A stretch of 47,887 nucleotides of DNA, taken from positions 972 through 48,858 of the forward strand of contig DCHO01000080.1 in the NCBI GenBank assembly GCA_002315655.1, in the 5' to 3' direction. The stretch is from Christensenella sp. UBA1750 (GTDB lineage Bacteria > Bacillota > Clostridia > Christensenellales > UBA1750). Position 1 is the first letter of the stretch. The number at the start of each line of letters is the position of its first letter. The notes under the pieces are model-generated. The model was not told where the DNA came from and did no database searches. It saw only the letters and a program-made list of their open reading frames with translations. Below, piece after piece: positions 30,545-38,995 of the stretch. Made by a program: the position numbers and the translations under genes.

Positions 30545-32152
30545 TTATTGATGTTTGCTTCTGCGGCAGTTTCCCGAAACCAACGTCATGATAGGCTGCT
30601 GATGAAGGATTTCCTCCGGCGCAAGGCTCGCAAAATCCTTCGGGAACACGGATAGGTCGGCAAGGAGACCCGCCTTAATGCAGCCGATCTTCCCCTGCAA
30701 GCCCACCGCCTTTGCGGCGTTTACAGTGTGCCCCAGCAGTGCCTGATGCACAGAGAGCTTCTGCTCCGGCAGCCAGCCGTTTTCGGGGCAGCCATCGTAA
30801 TCCTTCCGCGTCACGGCGCAGTAGAGGTTCCCGGCGGGCGACAGGCTCTCCACCGGGCAATCGCTGCCGGAGGACAGGTTCACGCCATAATCCATCAGCG
30901 TCTTCCAGTTGTAGCTGGTTGCCTCCAACCGCTCCCCCACGCGGTCGCGGCAGATGTGCAGATCGTATTCCGCAAACACCGGCTGGGCGTACACCTGCAC
31001 CCCCAATTCCGCGATGCGTTTTAAGGTGTGTTCGCTCGTGATCTGGCAATGCACCACGCCGTCCGGCAGATTTTCCGTGTCCGGAACAGCTTGTCTTGCG
31101 TATTCCACGGCTGAAAGCACGCTTTCCACCGCCTTGTCGCCTATGGCGTGAACGATGAAGGGCATTTTCCGCCGGTGGGAGTCCGCCGCCAGCGCGTTCA
31201 GCTCGTCCTGCGTGTAGATCGGTACGCCCGACTTTTCGGGCGCATCGGCATAAGGGATGGTCAGCCACGCCGTCCGCGCCCCCAAGGAGCCGTCCGCGTA
31301 GAGCTTGCGGGGACCGATGCGGTAGAAATCGTCGCCCTGAAAATAGGCAAAGCCAGCCGAAAAGAAAGCGTCAAAGCCTTCTTTATCCGGGAAGGCACAC
31401 TGCTGCACCACGCGCACGGGCATTTTGCCCTCCGCATCCAATTCCCGATACGCCTGCGCAACGGTGGCAAAAGAGTAGCCGTAGGTGCCGAAATCATCGG
31501 AATAGATCGTGGTGAGCCCTGCATCCGCCGCCACCGCCATGCCCTCGCACAGCAGCTCCTTGCACAGTTCCACGCCGGGGTCGCCCTCGTCCCTGTAGAG
31601 CAGGTTCAGCGCATTTTCCATGAACCAGCCTTTTTTGAGGTTCATATCACCGCCCTCAGGCACTTTCGTGTTTTCGTCAATGCCCATTTCTTCCAGCAGC
31701 TTGCTGTTTGCCACAGCCAGATGCCCGCACACGCGGGTCAGCCGCAGGGCGCGGTTCGGGGCGATTGCATCCAGTTCCTCCCGCATGGGCAGCTTCTTTT
31801 CGTCCCACAAGTCCTCATTAAAGCCGCGCCCGTCGATGATGCCCTCCATCTTGGCGTTCGCAACGCCCGCTTTAACGGTTTCAAAAAAGCCCTGCCGGGT
31901 TCTGCAATCGCCCAAAATCAGCTCGCGGTTGGTCACGGCGAGATTGAGAATGTGCAAATGGCTGTCGATCAGCCCCGGGTACGCCGTCGCGCCCCGCAAG
32001 TCAACCAACTCCGTTGCATCGGTTCTAAGCTTCAAGGCCGCCTCGTTGCCGCCCACAAAAGCAAATTTTCCGTCCTGCACCGCCACCGCCTGTGCCGTGG
32101 GGTTGTCTTCATCCATCGTCACAAAGTTGCCGTTATAGAAAATACGATCCAT
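30545..32152 (-). CDS. YtcJ-like metal-dependent amidohydrolase
   Basis: A 535-aa enzyme of the amidohydrolase superfamily. Metal ligands are visible as H-L-H (in L-I-D-S-H-L-H, near residue 65), H-A-I-G-D-K-A (near 338), H-C-Q-I (near 368) and S-G-S-D-C-P-V (near 434, catalytic Asp). The N-terminal beta-sandwich (F-Y-N-G-N-F-V-T-M-D) and C-terminal G-L-L-A-D-L-S-V-F return strand are typical of YtcJ/LAF3-type proteins. It diverges from the PdxA-like cluster, sharing a 133-bp gap with two opposed promoters. GAGGTG precedes the ATG. Substrate unknown; amide or lactone cleavage of a sugar derivative is possible. Confidence 0.85.
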   Translation of the reverse strand: MDRIFYNGNFVTMDEDNPTAQAVAVQDGKFAFVGGNEAALKLRTDATELVDLRGATAYPGLIDSHLHILNLAVTNRELILGDCRTRQGFFETVKAGVANAKMEGIIDGRGFNEDLWDEKKLPMREELDAIAPNRALRLTRVCGHLAVANSKLLEEMGIDENTKVPEGGDMNLKKGWFMENALNLLYRDEGDPGVELCKELLCEGMAVAADAGLTTIYSDDFGTYGYSFATVAQAYRELDAEGKMPVRVVQQCAFPDKEGFDAFFSAGFAYFQGDDFYRIGPRKLYADGSLGARTAWLTIPYADAPEKSGVPIYTQDELNALAADSHRRKMPFIVHAIGDKAVESVLSAVEYARQAVPDTENLPDGVVHCQITSEHTLKRIAELGVQVYAQPVFAEYDLHICRDRVGERLEATSYNWKTLMDYGVNLSSGSDCPVESLSPAGNLYCAVTRKDYDGCPENGWLPEQKLSVHQALLGHTVNAAKAVGLQGKIGCIKAGLLADLSVFPKDFASLAPEEILHQQPIMTLVSGNCRRSKHQ

Positions 32153-32181
32153 GCTTTCACCTCATGCGCGCATTTTCTTAT

Positions 32182-32210
32182 AGAATAATCAATTTTTGCG
32201 TTCTTTGCAA
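32182..32210 (-). promoter_or_regulatory. Promoter of the amidohydrolase gene
   Basis: Minus-strand -35 TTGCAA (32210-32205), 17-bp spacer, -10 TATTCT (32187-32182). Confidence 0.55.
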
Positions 32211-32219
32211 GAGCACACC

Positions 32220-32248
32220 TTGATTTTACCTGTAAATGAAGGTATGAT
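32220..32248 (+). promoter_or_regulatory. Promoter of the sugar-acid cluster
   Basis: -35 TTGATT (32220-32225), 17-bp spacer, -10 TATGAT (32243-32248), 37 nt before the PdxA-like start. It lies back to back with the amidohydrolase promoter, 9 bp apart, so shared control is plausible. Confidence 0.65.
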
Positions 32249-32285
32249 ACAGGGTAGATACAGAAATTCCTTTCGGGAGGAACTC

Positions 32286-33341
32286 ATGGAACAAAGACAC
32301 GTTTTCGCCTTCACATTAGGCGACCCCGCGGGCATCGGCGGGGAAATCCTTGTCAAGACATTGGCGAAGAAAGAAACCTACGAAAAATGTATTCCCGTGG
32401 CGATTGCGGACGAGCAGCCGCTTTCTGACGCGCTGAAATTCGTGGATGTGCCGCTTAACCTGCGTGAAATCCACGCCCCGGAAGAAGCTAAGGGGCAGTT
32501 TGGCACAATCGACTATATCTCGCCGCACCTGCTAGACGGACACGCACTCCATTACGGGCAGGTCGATCCCGTCTGCGGCGACTGCGCCTTTACCTATGTG
32601 ACCAAAGGCATTGCCCTTGCCATGAACCGGGAAGTGGACGCTGTCATCACCGGGCCGCTCAACAAGGAAGCCATGATGCTTTCCGGGCACCATTACGCCG
32701 GGCACACGGAGATTTTTGCGGACTACACGCACACGCAGGATTTCGGCATGATGCTGATGAGCGGAAAATTGCGCGTGGTTCATGTCACCACCCACGTTTC
32801 CATGAGGGAGGCCTGCGACATCATCCTTAATCACCCCGAACGGGTACAAAAGACCATCGAGCTGGCGCAGGAAGCCATGATTTCCATGGGGGTAAAAAAT
32901 CCCCGCATCGCCGTGGCGGGGCTCAACGCCCACGCCTCCGAAAACGGGCTGTTCGGGCAGGAGGAAGAGCAGTCCATTATCCCCGCCATCGAAAGCTGTC
33001 GAAAAATGGGCATCAACGCAGACGGCCCCGTGCCGCCGGACACCGTGTTTGTCAAGGCCATGGGCGGGCAATACGACATTGTGGTGGCCATGTACCACGA
33101 TCAGGGACACATTCCCTTGAAGCTCTCCGGCTTCCGCATGGACGAGAAGACCGGGCTGTTCACTTCATTAAGCGGCATCAACGTGACCTTAGGGCTGCCC
33201 ATCAACCGCACCTCCGTTGACCACGGCACGGCCTTTGACCGGGCGGGCAAGGGTATCTCAAACGAGGGCAGCCTGATTGAGGCGCTGGACGCGGCGGTGC
33301 TGCTGGCCGACCAGCGGTTCCCCTTAAAGGAGGCAACATGA
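32286..33341 (+). CDS. PdxA2-like four-carbon sugar-acid 4-phosphate dehydrogenase
   Basis: A 351-aa NAD-dependent oxidative decarboxylase of the PdxA superfamily. Motifs are G-D-P-A-G-I-G-G-E near the N-terminus, G-P-L-N-K-E-A (near 122), G-H-T-E-I-F-A-D (near 138), H-V-S-M-R-E-A (near 165) and Y-H-D-Q-G-H-I-P-L-K (near 271). Metal-binding His residues are present. Next to a DUF1537 kinase, such proteins act on D-threonate or erythronate 4-phosphate to make dihydroxyacetone phosphate, instead of in vitamin B6 synthesis. ATG 32286 was chosen on the GGGAGG 6-8 nt upstream. It overlaps the next gene by 4 nt. Confidence 0.85.
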   Translation: MEQRHVFAFTLGDPAGIGGEILVKTLAKKETYEKCIPVAIADEQPLSDALKFVDVPLNLREIHAPEEAKGQFGTIDYISPHLLDGHALHYGQVDPVCGDCAFTYVTKGIALAMNREVDAVITGPLNKEAMMLSGHHYAGHTEIFADYTHTQDFGMMLMSGKLRVVHVTTHVSMREACDIILNHPERVQKTIELAQEAMISMGVKNPRIAVAGLNAHASENGLFGQEEEQSIIPAIESCRKMGINADGPVPPDTVFVKAMGGQYDIVVAMYHDQGHIPLKLSGFRMDEKTGLFTSLSGINVTLGLPINRTSVDHGTAFDRAGKGISNEGSLIEALDAAVLLADQRFPLKEAT

Positions 33342-34516
33342 TCTCCCTGCTTGTCATTGCGGACGATTTCACAGGTGCGATGGACACCGGCGTGCAGCTT
33401 TCCAAAGCGGGCATTAAAACGCTGGTCTGCGCAAGCCCGGATTTTGACTGGCCTGCCGAAGAATCCGCCGTGCAGGTGCTTTCCGTCAACACGGAATCCC
33501 GGCACATCACCCCCGAAAAAGCCTATTCTATTGTAAAAATGCTTACAGAGAAGGCAATCCGGCATAGCGTCCCCTGCATATACAAAAAAGTGGACTCCAT
33601 GCTGCGGGGCAATCTCTCTGCCGAGCTTGCCGCCGTGCTTGACGCAACAGGCGAAGCGGTGCTCCCCTTTGCCCCGGCGTACCCGAAAAACGGACGCACC
33701 ACGGAAAACGGGCAGCTCTGCGTAAACGGCGTGCCCTTCTCGCCCAAGTCCACCGACCCTTTTTCCCCGGTGGACAGTGCCGACATTGCCTCCATCCTCT
33801 CGCCGCTCCCGGTGCATCCCGCAACGGTAAAAACGCCCCTTCCCAACGGCGTTGCGCTCTTTAATGCGAAGACCGATGCTGATTTGCAGGAAATCGCCCG
33901 TTTTGCGGAGCGGGAAAACGCGACCCGCATTCTTTCGGGCTGCGCAGGCTTTGCCTCCATGCTGCCGAACATCCTGCATCTGCAGGGGCGCATCGACACG
34001 CCGCACATTCCCGGAGGTAAATTCTTATTGATTTCGGGCAGTCTGCACCCAAACACGCTTGCCCAGATCGAAGCCCTGCGAAAGAGCGGCGTTCCCGTGC
34101 AATATATGTTTGAAGAAAATGCCGCAACGGTGCCTTCTGCACAAAAAGCCCTGCAAAAAAGCGAGATTTTAGCCGTTTCCACCGTGATTTCGCCGCCGCA
34201 GGGCAATCTTTCGGAGGAATCGCGGCTTGCGGCGCGGGAGACCATTTCCGCCTTTGCAAAGGAGCTGCTGGAAGCCGTCACGCCTTCGGTGCTCGTCATC
34301 GTCGGCGGCGACACCCTATCCGGCATCATGGAAAAGCTCTCCATCACATCCGTGCAGCCGCTATGCGAACTGCTCCCCGGCGTGGTGCTGGGGTTCACCC
34401 CGCAAAGAAAACAATTCATCGTCACAAAATCCGGCGGTTTCGGTGATGCAAACACGCTTAAAGACACGCTGGAGCTTCTTACAACCTACACAGAACAGAA
34501 AGGACAGACAAAATGA
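33338..34516 (+). CDS. Four-carbon acid sugar kinase family protein (DUF1537)
   Basis: A 392-aa ATP-dependent kinase that phosphorylates four-carbon sugar acids such as threonate or erythronate at O4. The N-terminal motif A-D-D-F-T-G-A-M-D-T-G (residues 8-18) and the segment K-K-V-D-S-M-L-R-G-N (near 85) bind substrate; the C-terminal domain has G-G-D-T (near 324) and S-G-G-F-G-D (near 368), the nucleotide site. The start overlaps the PdxA2-like stop (ATGA), and AAAGGAGG lies 6 nt upstream. Product of this enzyme is the substrate of the PdxA2-like neighbour, so function is well supported; the stereoisomer is not known. Confidence 0.85.
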   Translation: MISLLVIADDFTGAMDTGVQLSKAGIKTLVCASPDFDWPAEESAVQVLSVNTESRHITPEKAYSIVKMLTEKAIRHSVPCIYKKVDSMLRGNLSAELAAVLDATGEAVLPFAPAYPKNGRTTENGQLCVNGVPFSPKSTDPFSPVDSADIASILSPLPVHPATVKTPLPNGVALFNAKTDADLQEIARFAERENATRILSGCAGFASMLPNILHLQGRIDTPHIPGGKFLLISGSLHPNTLAQIEALRKSGVPVQYMFEENAATVPSAQKALQKSEILAVSTVISPPQGNLSEESRLAARETISAFAKELLEAVTPSVLVIVGGDTLSGIMEKLSITSVQPLCELLPGVVLGFTPQRKQFIVTKSGGFGDANTLKDTLELLTTYTEQKGQTK

Positions 34517-35802
34517 GCATTTATCAGGAACTTTTCAGGGGCATTGAGCTGCCGAAAATGGTGCATCTGCATCAGGAGATTGACCGCGTGCACATCGACA
34601 ACGTGGAACAGGCCGTAAAAGACGAGCTTGCCCGCTCCGGGCTGCTCTCCCGCATCAAAGCCGGACAGCGCGTGGCGCTGACCGCCGGCAGCCGCGAGAT
34701 CGCCAACTACGCCCTCATCTTAAAGACAATCATCGGGGAATTGAAGGCCATAGGTGCTTCTCCCTTTATCATTCCCGCCATGGGCAGCCACGGCGGCGCG
34801 ATTGCGGAAAATCAGACCGCGCTGATCGCGCATTTCGGCATCACGGAAGAGGCCATGGGTGTGCCGATCCTCTCCTCCATGGAAACCGTAGACGTGGGCG
34901 TGACCCCCCACGGCGTTCCCGTCTATTTCGACAAAAACGCTGCATCTGCAGACGCCATCATCCCCGTGGGGCGCATCAAAATCCACACCTGCTTCCACGG
35001 CAAGATCGAAAGCGGCCTTATGAAAATGCTGGCCGTCGGCTGCGGCAAGCAGCACGGCGCCGCAGCCATGCACGCCCACGGTTTCCACAATATGTGCCAA
35101 AACGTTACCGAGGTCGCCCGGGTGAACCTTGCAAAGCTCCCCATCGTTTTCGGCTTCGGCATCCTGGAAAATGCCTGCCACCAAACCCGCGGGGTCTACG
35201 CCATCCCGGCCGAGGAAATGGAACAGCGCGAGAACGAGATTCTGGAAATCTCCCGCGCCGTTGCGCCCCGCATCCCGTACAACAAGATTGATATGCTGTT
35301 CGTGGACGAGATCGGCAAGAACATTTCCGGCACAGGCATGGACCCCAACATCACCGGGCGTTCCTCCCCCTTGGGCAAGTTCGAGCCAAACGCCGACAGG
35401 GTTGCGGTGTTTGACCTGACAGATGCCTCCGACGGCTCCGCCTACGGCGTGGGCAATGCGGACATCATCACCCGCCGCCTGTTCAACAAGATCATCTTTG
35501 AAAACACAATCCCCAACGGCATCACCAACCGCGATCTGAAACCCCTGTTCCTGCCCGCCATCATGGACACCGACAAGGACGCCATCTTCCTTGCCGCCGC
35601 CACCGTACCGAACCTCTGCCCCACGCAGGACCTTGACGCGGTGTGGCTGCACAACACGCTTTGCATGGAGGACTTCTACATTTCCGAGCATTTGGCCAAG
35701 ACCGGCAAGCTCATCTCCCCCGCCATCGTGGATTGGAACGACACCTACACCTTCACCTTTGACGATCAGGGCAACGTCATTCGCCCCAAGTTCTTAGCAT
35801 GA
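34513..35802 (+). CDS. LarA-like (DUF2088) protein, possible sugar-acid epimerase
   Basis: A 429-aa protein of the LarA superfamily. LarA is the lactate racemase with a nickel-pincer cofactor. Recognisable parts are the N-terminal domain with A-L-T-A-G-S-R (near 56-62), P-A-M-G-S-H-G-G-A (near 89), and the H-T-C-F-H-G-K-I-E-S-G-L-M-K-M segment (near 157-171), where cofactor and catalytic His/Lys are expected. LarA homologues are known to racemise or epimerise various 2-hydroxy acids. Here the gene overlaps a DUF1537 kinase gene by 4 nt, so epimerising a tetronate at C2 before phosphorylation is a reasonable inference. No larB/larC/larE cofactor genes are in the window. Confidence 0.65.
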   Translation: MSIYQELFRGIELPKMVHLHQEIDRVHIDNVEQAVKDELARSGLLSRIKAGQRVALTAGSREIANYALILKTIIGELKAIGASPFIIPAMGSHGGAIAENQTALIAHFGITEEAMGVPILSSMETVDVGVTPHGVPVYFDKNAASADAIIPVGRIKIHTCFHGKIESGLMKMLAVGCGKQHGAAAMHAHGFHNMCQNVTEVARVNLAKLPIVFGFGILENACHQTRGVYAIPAEEMEQRENEILEISRAVAPRIPYNKIDMLFVDEIGKNISGTGMDPNITGRSSPLGKFEPNADRVAVFDLTDASDGSAYGVGNADIITRRLFNKIIFENTIPNGITNRDLKPLFLPAIMDTDKDAIFLAAATVPNLCPTQDLDAVWLHNTLCMEDFYISEHLAKTGKLISPAIVDWNDTYTFTFDDQGNVIRPKFLA

Positions 35803-36632
35803 TTCGGATTATTGACACCTTTGATAAGCTCCCTGCCTTCTTTCCCGAAGGTCGGTTTTCCATGAGCGCGTGGAACGCCTACGCAGACAGCATTTCCCCA
35901 ACTCTGGGGCAAAAGTGCCGGGAGGACGTTGTTTCCTACAACTTTGAAACCGAGGTTCTGCCCGTGGTGGAGACCGCGCTGGCCTTTTCCCGGCAGATGG
36001 AAAAAGCCCACGCCTCCTTCTGTAAGGTGGTGGACAATCTGCAAAGCACTGTGGAAACCCGTCTGCACCTGTCGGTAGAGGCCGATATTGTGCTTTACTT
36101 AGGCCTGTGCTCCGGCGCGGGCTGGGCAACGGAGCTGGACGGACGCCCTGCCGTGCTGCTGGGCTTGGAAAAGATCGTGGAGCTGGACTGGACGGACGAG
36201 AACGCCATGAACGGGCTGATCCTGCACGAGCTTGGGCACCTCATCCATTTCCAGACCCGCAAGACCCCCGATTTTGCCAAGGAAGCCCCCGCCCTGTGGC
36301 ACCTCTACGAGGAAGGCATGGCGATGCTTTTTGAACAGGAGCTGCTGGGCAAACCCGATTATTTCCATCAGAACAAGGACGGCTGGCTGATTTGGTGCGA
36401 GGAAAACCGTGCCCGCCTGTTTGTGGAATATCTGCACCGCGTGGAAGCGGGCGAATCCGTGCAGGACTTTTTCGGGGACTGGTGCTCCTTTGAAGGTCAC
36501 AGCGATGTGGGCTATTACTTGGGCGCATATCTCTGCCGGAATCTTCTGAAAAACATCCCTCTTACCTCGCTGTGTGATGCAAACGCCGCGCAGGTTATGC
36601 AAATGCTGAAATTCACAGGAGGTGCGGCATGA
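35799..36632 (+). CDS. HExxH zinc metalloprotease-like protein
   Basis: A 277-aa cytosolic protein with the zinc motif H-E-L-G-H in L-I-L-H-E-L-G-H-L-I-H-F (near residue 147) and a downstream Glu in Y-E-E-G-M-A-M-L-F (near 173), the gluzincin pattern of two His and a Glu, as in DUF2268-type peptidases. No signal peptide is seen. It overlaps the LarA-like gene (ATGA) and the GH43-like gene (ATGA) by 4 nt each, so it is made in step with the sugar-acid enzymes. A protease has no obvious role in that pathway; it might regulate a component or act on a precursor. The active role is inferred from motif only. Confidence 0.65.
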   Translation: MIRIIDTFDKLPAFFPEGRFSMSAWNAYADSISPTLGQKCREDVVSYNFETEVLPVVETALAFSRQMEKAHASFCKVVDNLQSTVETRLHLSVEADIVLYLGLCSGAGWATELDGRPAVLLGLEKIVELDWTDENAMNGLILHELGHLIHFQTRKTPDFAKEAPALWHLYEEGMAMLFEQELLGKPDYFHQNKDGWLIWCEENRARLFVEYLHRVEAGESVQDFFGDWCSFEGHSDVGYYLGAYLCRNLLKNIPLTSLCDANAAQVMQMLKFTGGAA

Positions 36633-37486
36633 CCCCGATTCTGCAAGGAAACGACAGAGTTGCCTACCGCGACCCCGCGTGCATCTGCGTGGGGCATACC
36701 TTTTATCTCTTTGTGACCCTCTCGGTCAAGGAAAACGGCTACATCTACAATCGCATCGGCCTGTCAAAAAGCACCGACCTCATTCGTTGGTCAGAACCGG
36801 TCTGCATCACGGAAAAGAATCTTCTGCTCAATTTCAGCAGCCCGGGAAACATACTGCCACTTTCCGACCGCTACCGCATTTTCTTCTGCTCCTATCCCCT
36901 GCCCGACCCGTGGGAGACCCGCTGGACAGCCACAAATGATGCACGGTTGTTCTACATGGACACGCAGGACTTTGTGACCTTCTCTGCCCCCACCCTTATG
37001 CACGCCAAGGGCACAACGAAGGAAGCGGACATGGGGCGCATGATCGACCCGTATGTGTTTGAGGACGCGCAGGAAAAAGGGTTATATCACCTCTTTTTCA
37101 AGCAGAACGGCGTTTCGCACTCCATTTCCCGCGACCTTGTGCACTGGGAATATCAAGGCCACACCGAAGGCGGCGAAAACGCCTGCATTTTATGGAAGGA
37201 TCAGCAGTATCATCTGTTCCACTCCCCCCAAAACGGTATCGGGCACAAGGTTTCCGCCGACCTTGTTTCGTGGGAGGAAACCGGGGTTCAGACCCTGCGG
37301 CAGGAACAGTGGCCGTGGGCACAGGGTCGGCTTACGGCGGGCTTTGTCATGGAAGCTCCCGCTTGGATTCCGCACAGATACCTTCTGTTCTTCCACGGCT
37401 CCCGAAAGGACGCTTTCCCTGAGACCCACGGTGCGGCTTCCATCGGGCTGTGTTATACCGATGACCTATACACCTTTACCGAATAG
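36629..37486 (+). CDS. GH43-like five-bladed beta-propeller protein
   Basis: A 285-aa protein with the repeated blade pattern of GH43/GH32/GH117-type glycosidases: R-D-P-A near residue 10 (the first catalytic Asp position), a second Asp in R-M-I-D-P-Y-V-F (near 137), and S-R-D-L-V-H-W-E and S-A-D-L-V-S-W-E blade edges. A catalytic Glu is likely within M-E-A-P-A-W (near 236). It is the last gene of the coupled cluster, overlaps the metalloprotease gene by 4 nt and lacks a signal peptide. It probably cleaves arabinose-, galactose- or similar-containing oligosaccharides in the cytosol and could supply the sugar acid. Confidence 0.75.
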   Translation: MTPILQGNDRVAYRDPACICVGHTFYLFVTLSVKENGYIYNRIGLSKSTDLIRWSEPVCITEKNLLLNFSSPGNILPLSDRYRIFFCSYPLPDPWETRWTATNDARLFYMDTQDFVTFSAPTLMHAKGTTKEADMGRMIDPYVFEDAQEKGLYHLFFKQNGVSHSISRDLVHWEYQGHTEGGENACILWKDQQYHLFHSPQNGIGHKVSADLVSWEETGVQTLRQEQWPWAQGRLTAGFVMEAPAWIPHRYLLFFHGSRKDAFPETHGAASIGLCYTDDLYTFTE

Positions 37487-37505
37487 AATGCTTTCAGGCA
37501 AAAAG

Positions 37506-37547
37506 AAACCCCGTGCAATCCAAAGTTTTTTCGGATGCACGGGGTTT
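37506..37547. terminator. Strong bidirectional terminator
   Basis: A perfect 12-bp stem AAACCCCGTGCA (37506-37517) with TGCACGGGGTTT (37536-37547), followed by T's on both strands, ends the five-gene cluster and the 5TM-LYT gene. Confidence 0.88.
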
Positions 37548-37560
37548 TTCTCTGTTGTTT

Positions 37561-38148
37561 TTACTTCTCTGCCTTGCGGTTGATGCACTTATACATATAC
37601 AGGCAAAAGGCCATGCCCAGCAGGTTGGAGAGCGTGATGGGCATAAAGACGATCTTCACGACCTCGGCATAGCCGAAGGCAGCCGTAATGCCCATGTGGA
37701 ACAGCTCGGCCAGCAGGGAGGCGAGAACGCCGACGGGCAGGGTGTAGCGGTCGTTGCGCAGCAGGATCTTGTGCAGCACGCAGCCGATCACACCCGCCAC
37801 GACGCAGGCAATAGCACAGGGAATGGCCGTCGCGCCGCCGCCATAGAAGCAGCGGAAGATGCCGCCGATGAGTCCCGCACCGATGCCGGCGATAGGGCCG
37901 CAGACGAGACCCGCGTAAAGCGGTGCCAACGTGCGGCAGTTGATCATGCAGCCCTCATAGGTGTAAGCGGCGATGGAAGCGTAGATGGAGAACAGACCGA
38001 ACACCACGGCAGTCAGGATGGAGTGCGCCAGCCGCTTGTTCTTGTGCAGCTCTTTGCGCCACTTCATGCTGAAATACACCATGGCCAGTGCGCCGATAAC
38101 TGCGGCAGTTCCGATTGTTGTCGTGTAGCTTAAAAATCTTTCACTCAT
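37561..38148 (-). CDS. Stand-alone 5TM-LYT sensor-type membrane protein
   Basis: A 195-aa membrane protein with about six hydrophobic segments. It matches the 5TMR-LYT receptor region of LytS/YehU-type histidine kinases: N-C-R-T-L-A-P-L-Y-A-G-L-V-C-G-P (near residue 75), and G-A-G-L-I-G-G-I-F-R with G-G-G-A-T-A (near 95-110). The catalytic kinase half is absent; the protein ends after the last helix. ATG 38148 has GGAGGG 8 nt upstream. It lies 34 nt after a phosphatidyltransferase gene. In other proteins this domain senses small metabolites; a lone copy might act as a transporter or as a subunit. Confidence 0.7.
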   Translation of the reverse strand: MSERFLSYTTTIGTAAVIGALAMVYFSMKWRKELHKNKRLAHSILTAVVFGLFSIYASIAAYTYEGCMINCRTLAPLYAGLVCGPIAGIGAGLIGGIFRCFYGGGATAIPCAIACVVAGVIGCVLHKILLRNDRYTLPVGVLASLLAELFHMGITAAFGYAEVVKIVFMPITLSNLLGMAFCLYMYKCINRKAEK

Positions 38149-38182
38149 TTGAAAATCCCTCCAAGTTTTGTTTATTTGTATT

Positions 38183-38875
38183 TTATCCGACCAGTGCTTT
38201 CCACACGGCCAGAATGACAAACTCAAGAATGCCGATGGCAACCATAGCCAAAATCCCGCGCAGAGAAGGCTTTTGCACCTTAAAGCGGAAGATGAACAGG
38301 AACGCCACGATGAGCAGCGCACCGATGTAAAGGATGGTCAGATCCATGGGGAAAACGTATTGCAGAACGGTGAGCAGCGGGAAGATCAAGGCGGCGGAGG
38401 TTACAGGCAGACCCAGATAATAGGTTCTTGCGCCGGTCTCCTTTTCCTGCCGTTCCTGCTCGGTCACGTTGAAATACGCAAGCCGGATCATGGCCGCCAG
38501 CACATAGGCAACCAGCACCACAAACAGGAACACGCAGGCAACGGTCTGCCAGCCGTGGATTCCCTCCTCGATGATGGGCGCCAAGGTGGGCGAGGTGCGG
38601 ATCAGCGCCGCGCCGATGCAGGTTGGCAGCACGCCGAAGGCCACAATGTCCGCCAGCGAGTCGATCTGAATGCCGTAATTCATCGCCATGCGGGTTCTGT
38701 CCTTCTTCGTCCGGGCGACCTTGCCGTCAAAGGCATCACACAGCCCCGACAGCAGCAGACACACGCAGCCGAAAAAGGGATGCCCTTCGCCCAGCAGCGT
38801 CACCACAATGCCCGTGGCGGCCGAAATCAGGGATAGATAGGTCAGCCAAACCGTATAATCAAAAAAGCCGATCAT
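38183..38875 (-). CDS. pssA: CDP-alcohol phosphatidyltransferase (probable phosphatidylserine synthase)
   Basis: A 230-aa membrane enzyme that joins an alcohol to CDP-diacylglycerol. The family motif D-x-x-D-G-x-x-A-R, 8 or more residues, G-x-x-x-D-x-x-x-D is visible as D-A-F-D-G-K-V-A-R then G-I-Q-I-D-S-L-A-D (residues 47-81). Seven to eight TM helices surround it. Length and sequence around the motif fit type II PssA, which uses serine, rather than PgsA. It has its own promoter and is followed by the 5TM-LYT gene. The spacing between motif halves is slightly larger than usual. Confidence 0.75.
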   Translation of the reverse strand: MIGFFDYTVWLTYLSLISAATGIVVTLLGEGHPFFGCVCLLLSGLCDAFDGKVARTKKDRTRMAMNYGIQIDSLADIVAFGVLPTCIGAALIRTSPTLAPIIEEGIHGWQTVACVFLFVVLVAYVLAAMIRLAYFNVTEQERQEKETGARTYYLGLPVTSAALIFPLLTVLQYVFPMDLTILYIGALLIVAFLFIFRFKVQKPSLRGILAMVAIGILEFVILAVWKALVG

Positions 38876-38932
38876 GAAAGCATTGTCTCCGTTTCTGTCT
38901 CTTGCATCTGTTGAAAGCTTCCGTATGGGTTA

Positions 38933-38962
38933 AGCGTACCATACGCCCCGCTCATCTGTCAA
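38933..38962 (-). promoter_or_regulatory. Promoter of the pssA-like gene
   Basis: Minus-strand perfect -35 TTGACA (38962-38957), 18-bp spacer, -10 TACGCT (38938-38933), between mnmA and pssA. Confidence 0.55.
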
Positions 38963-38995
38963 TACCAAATGTGTCCCCGTCCGCAGCACGGCAGC

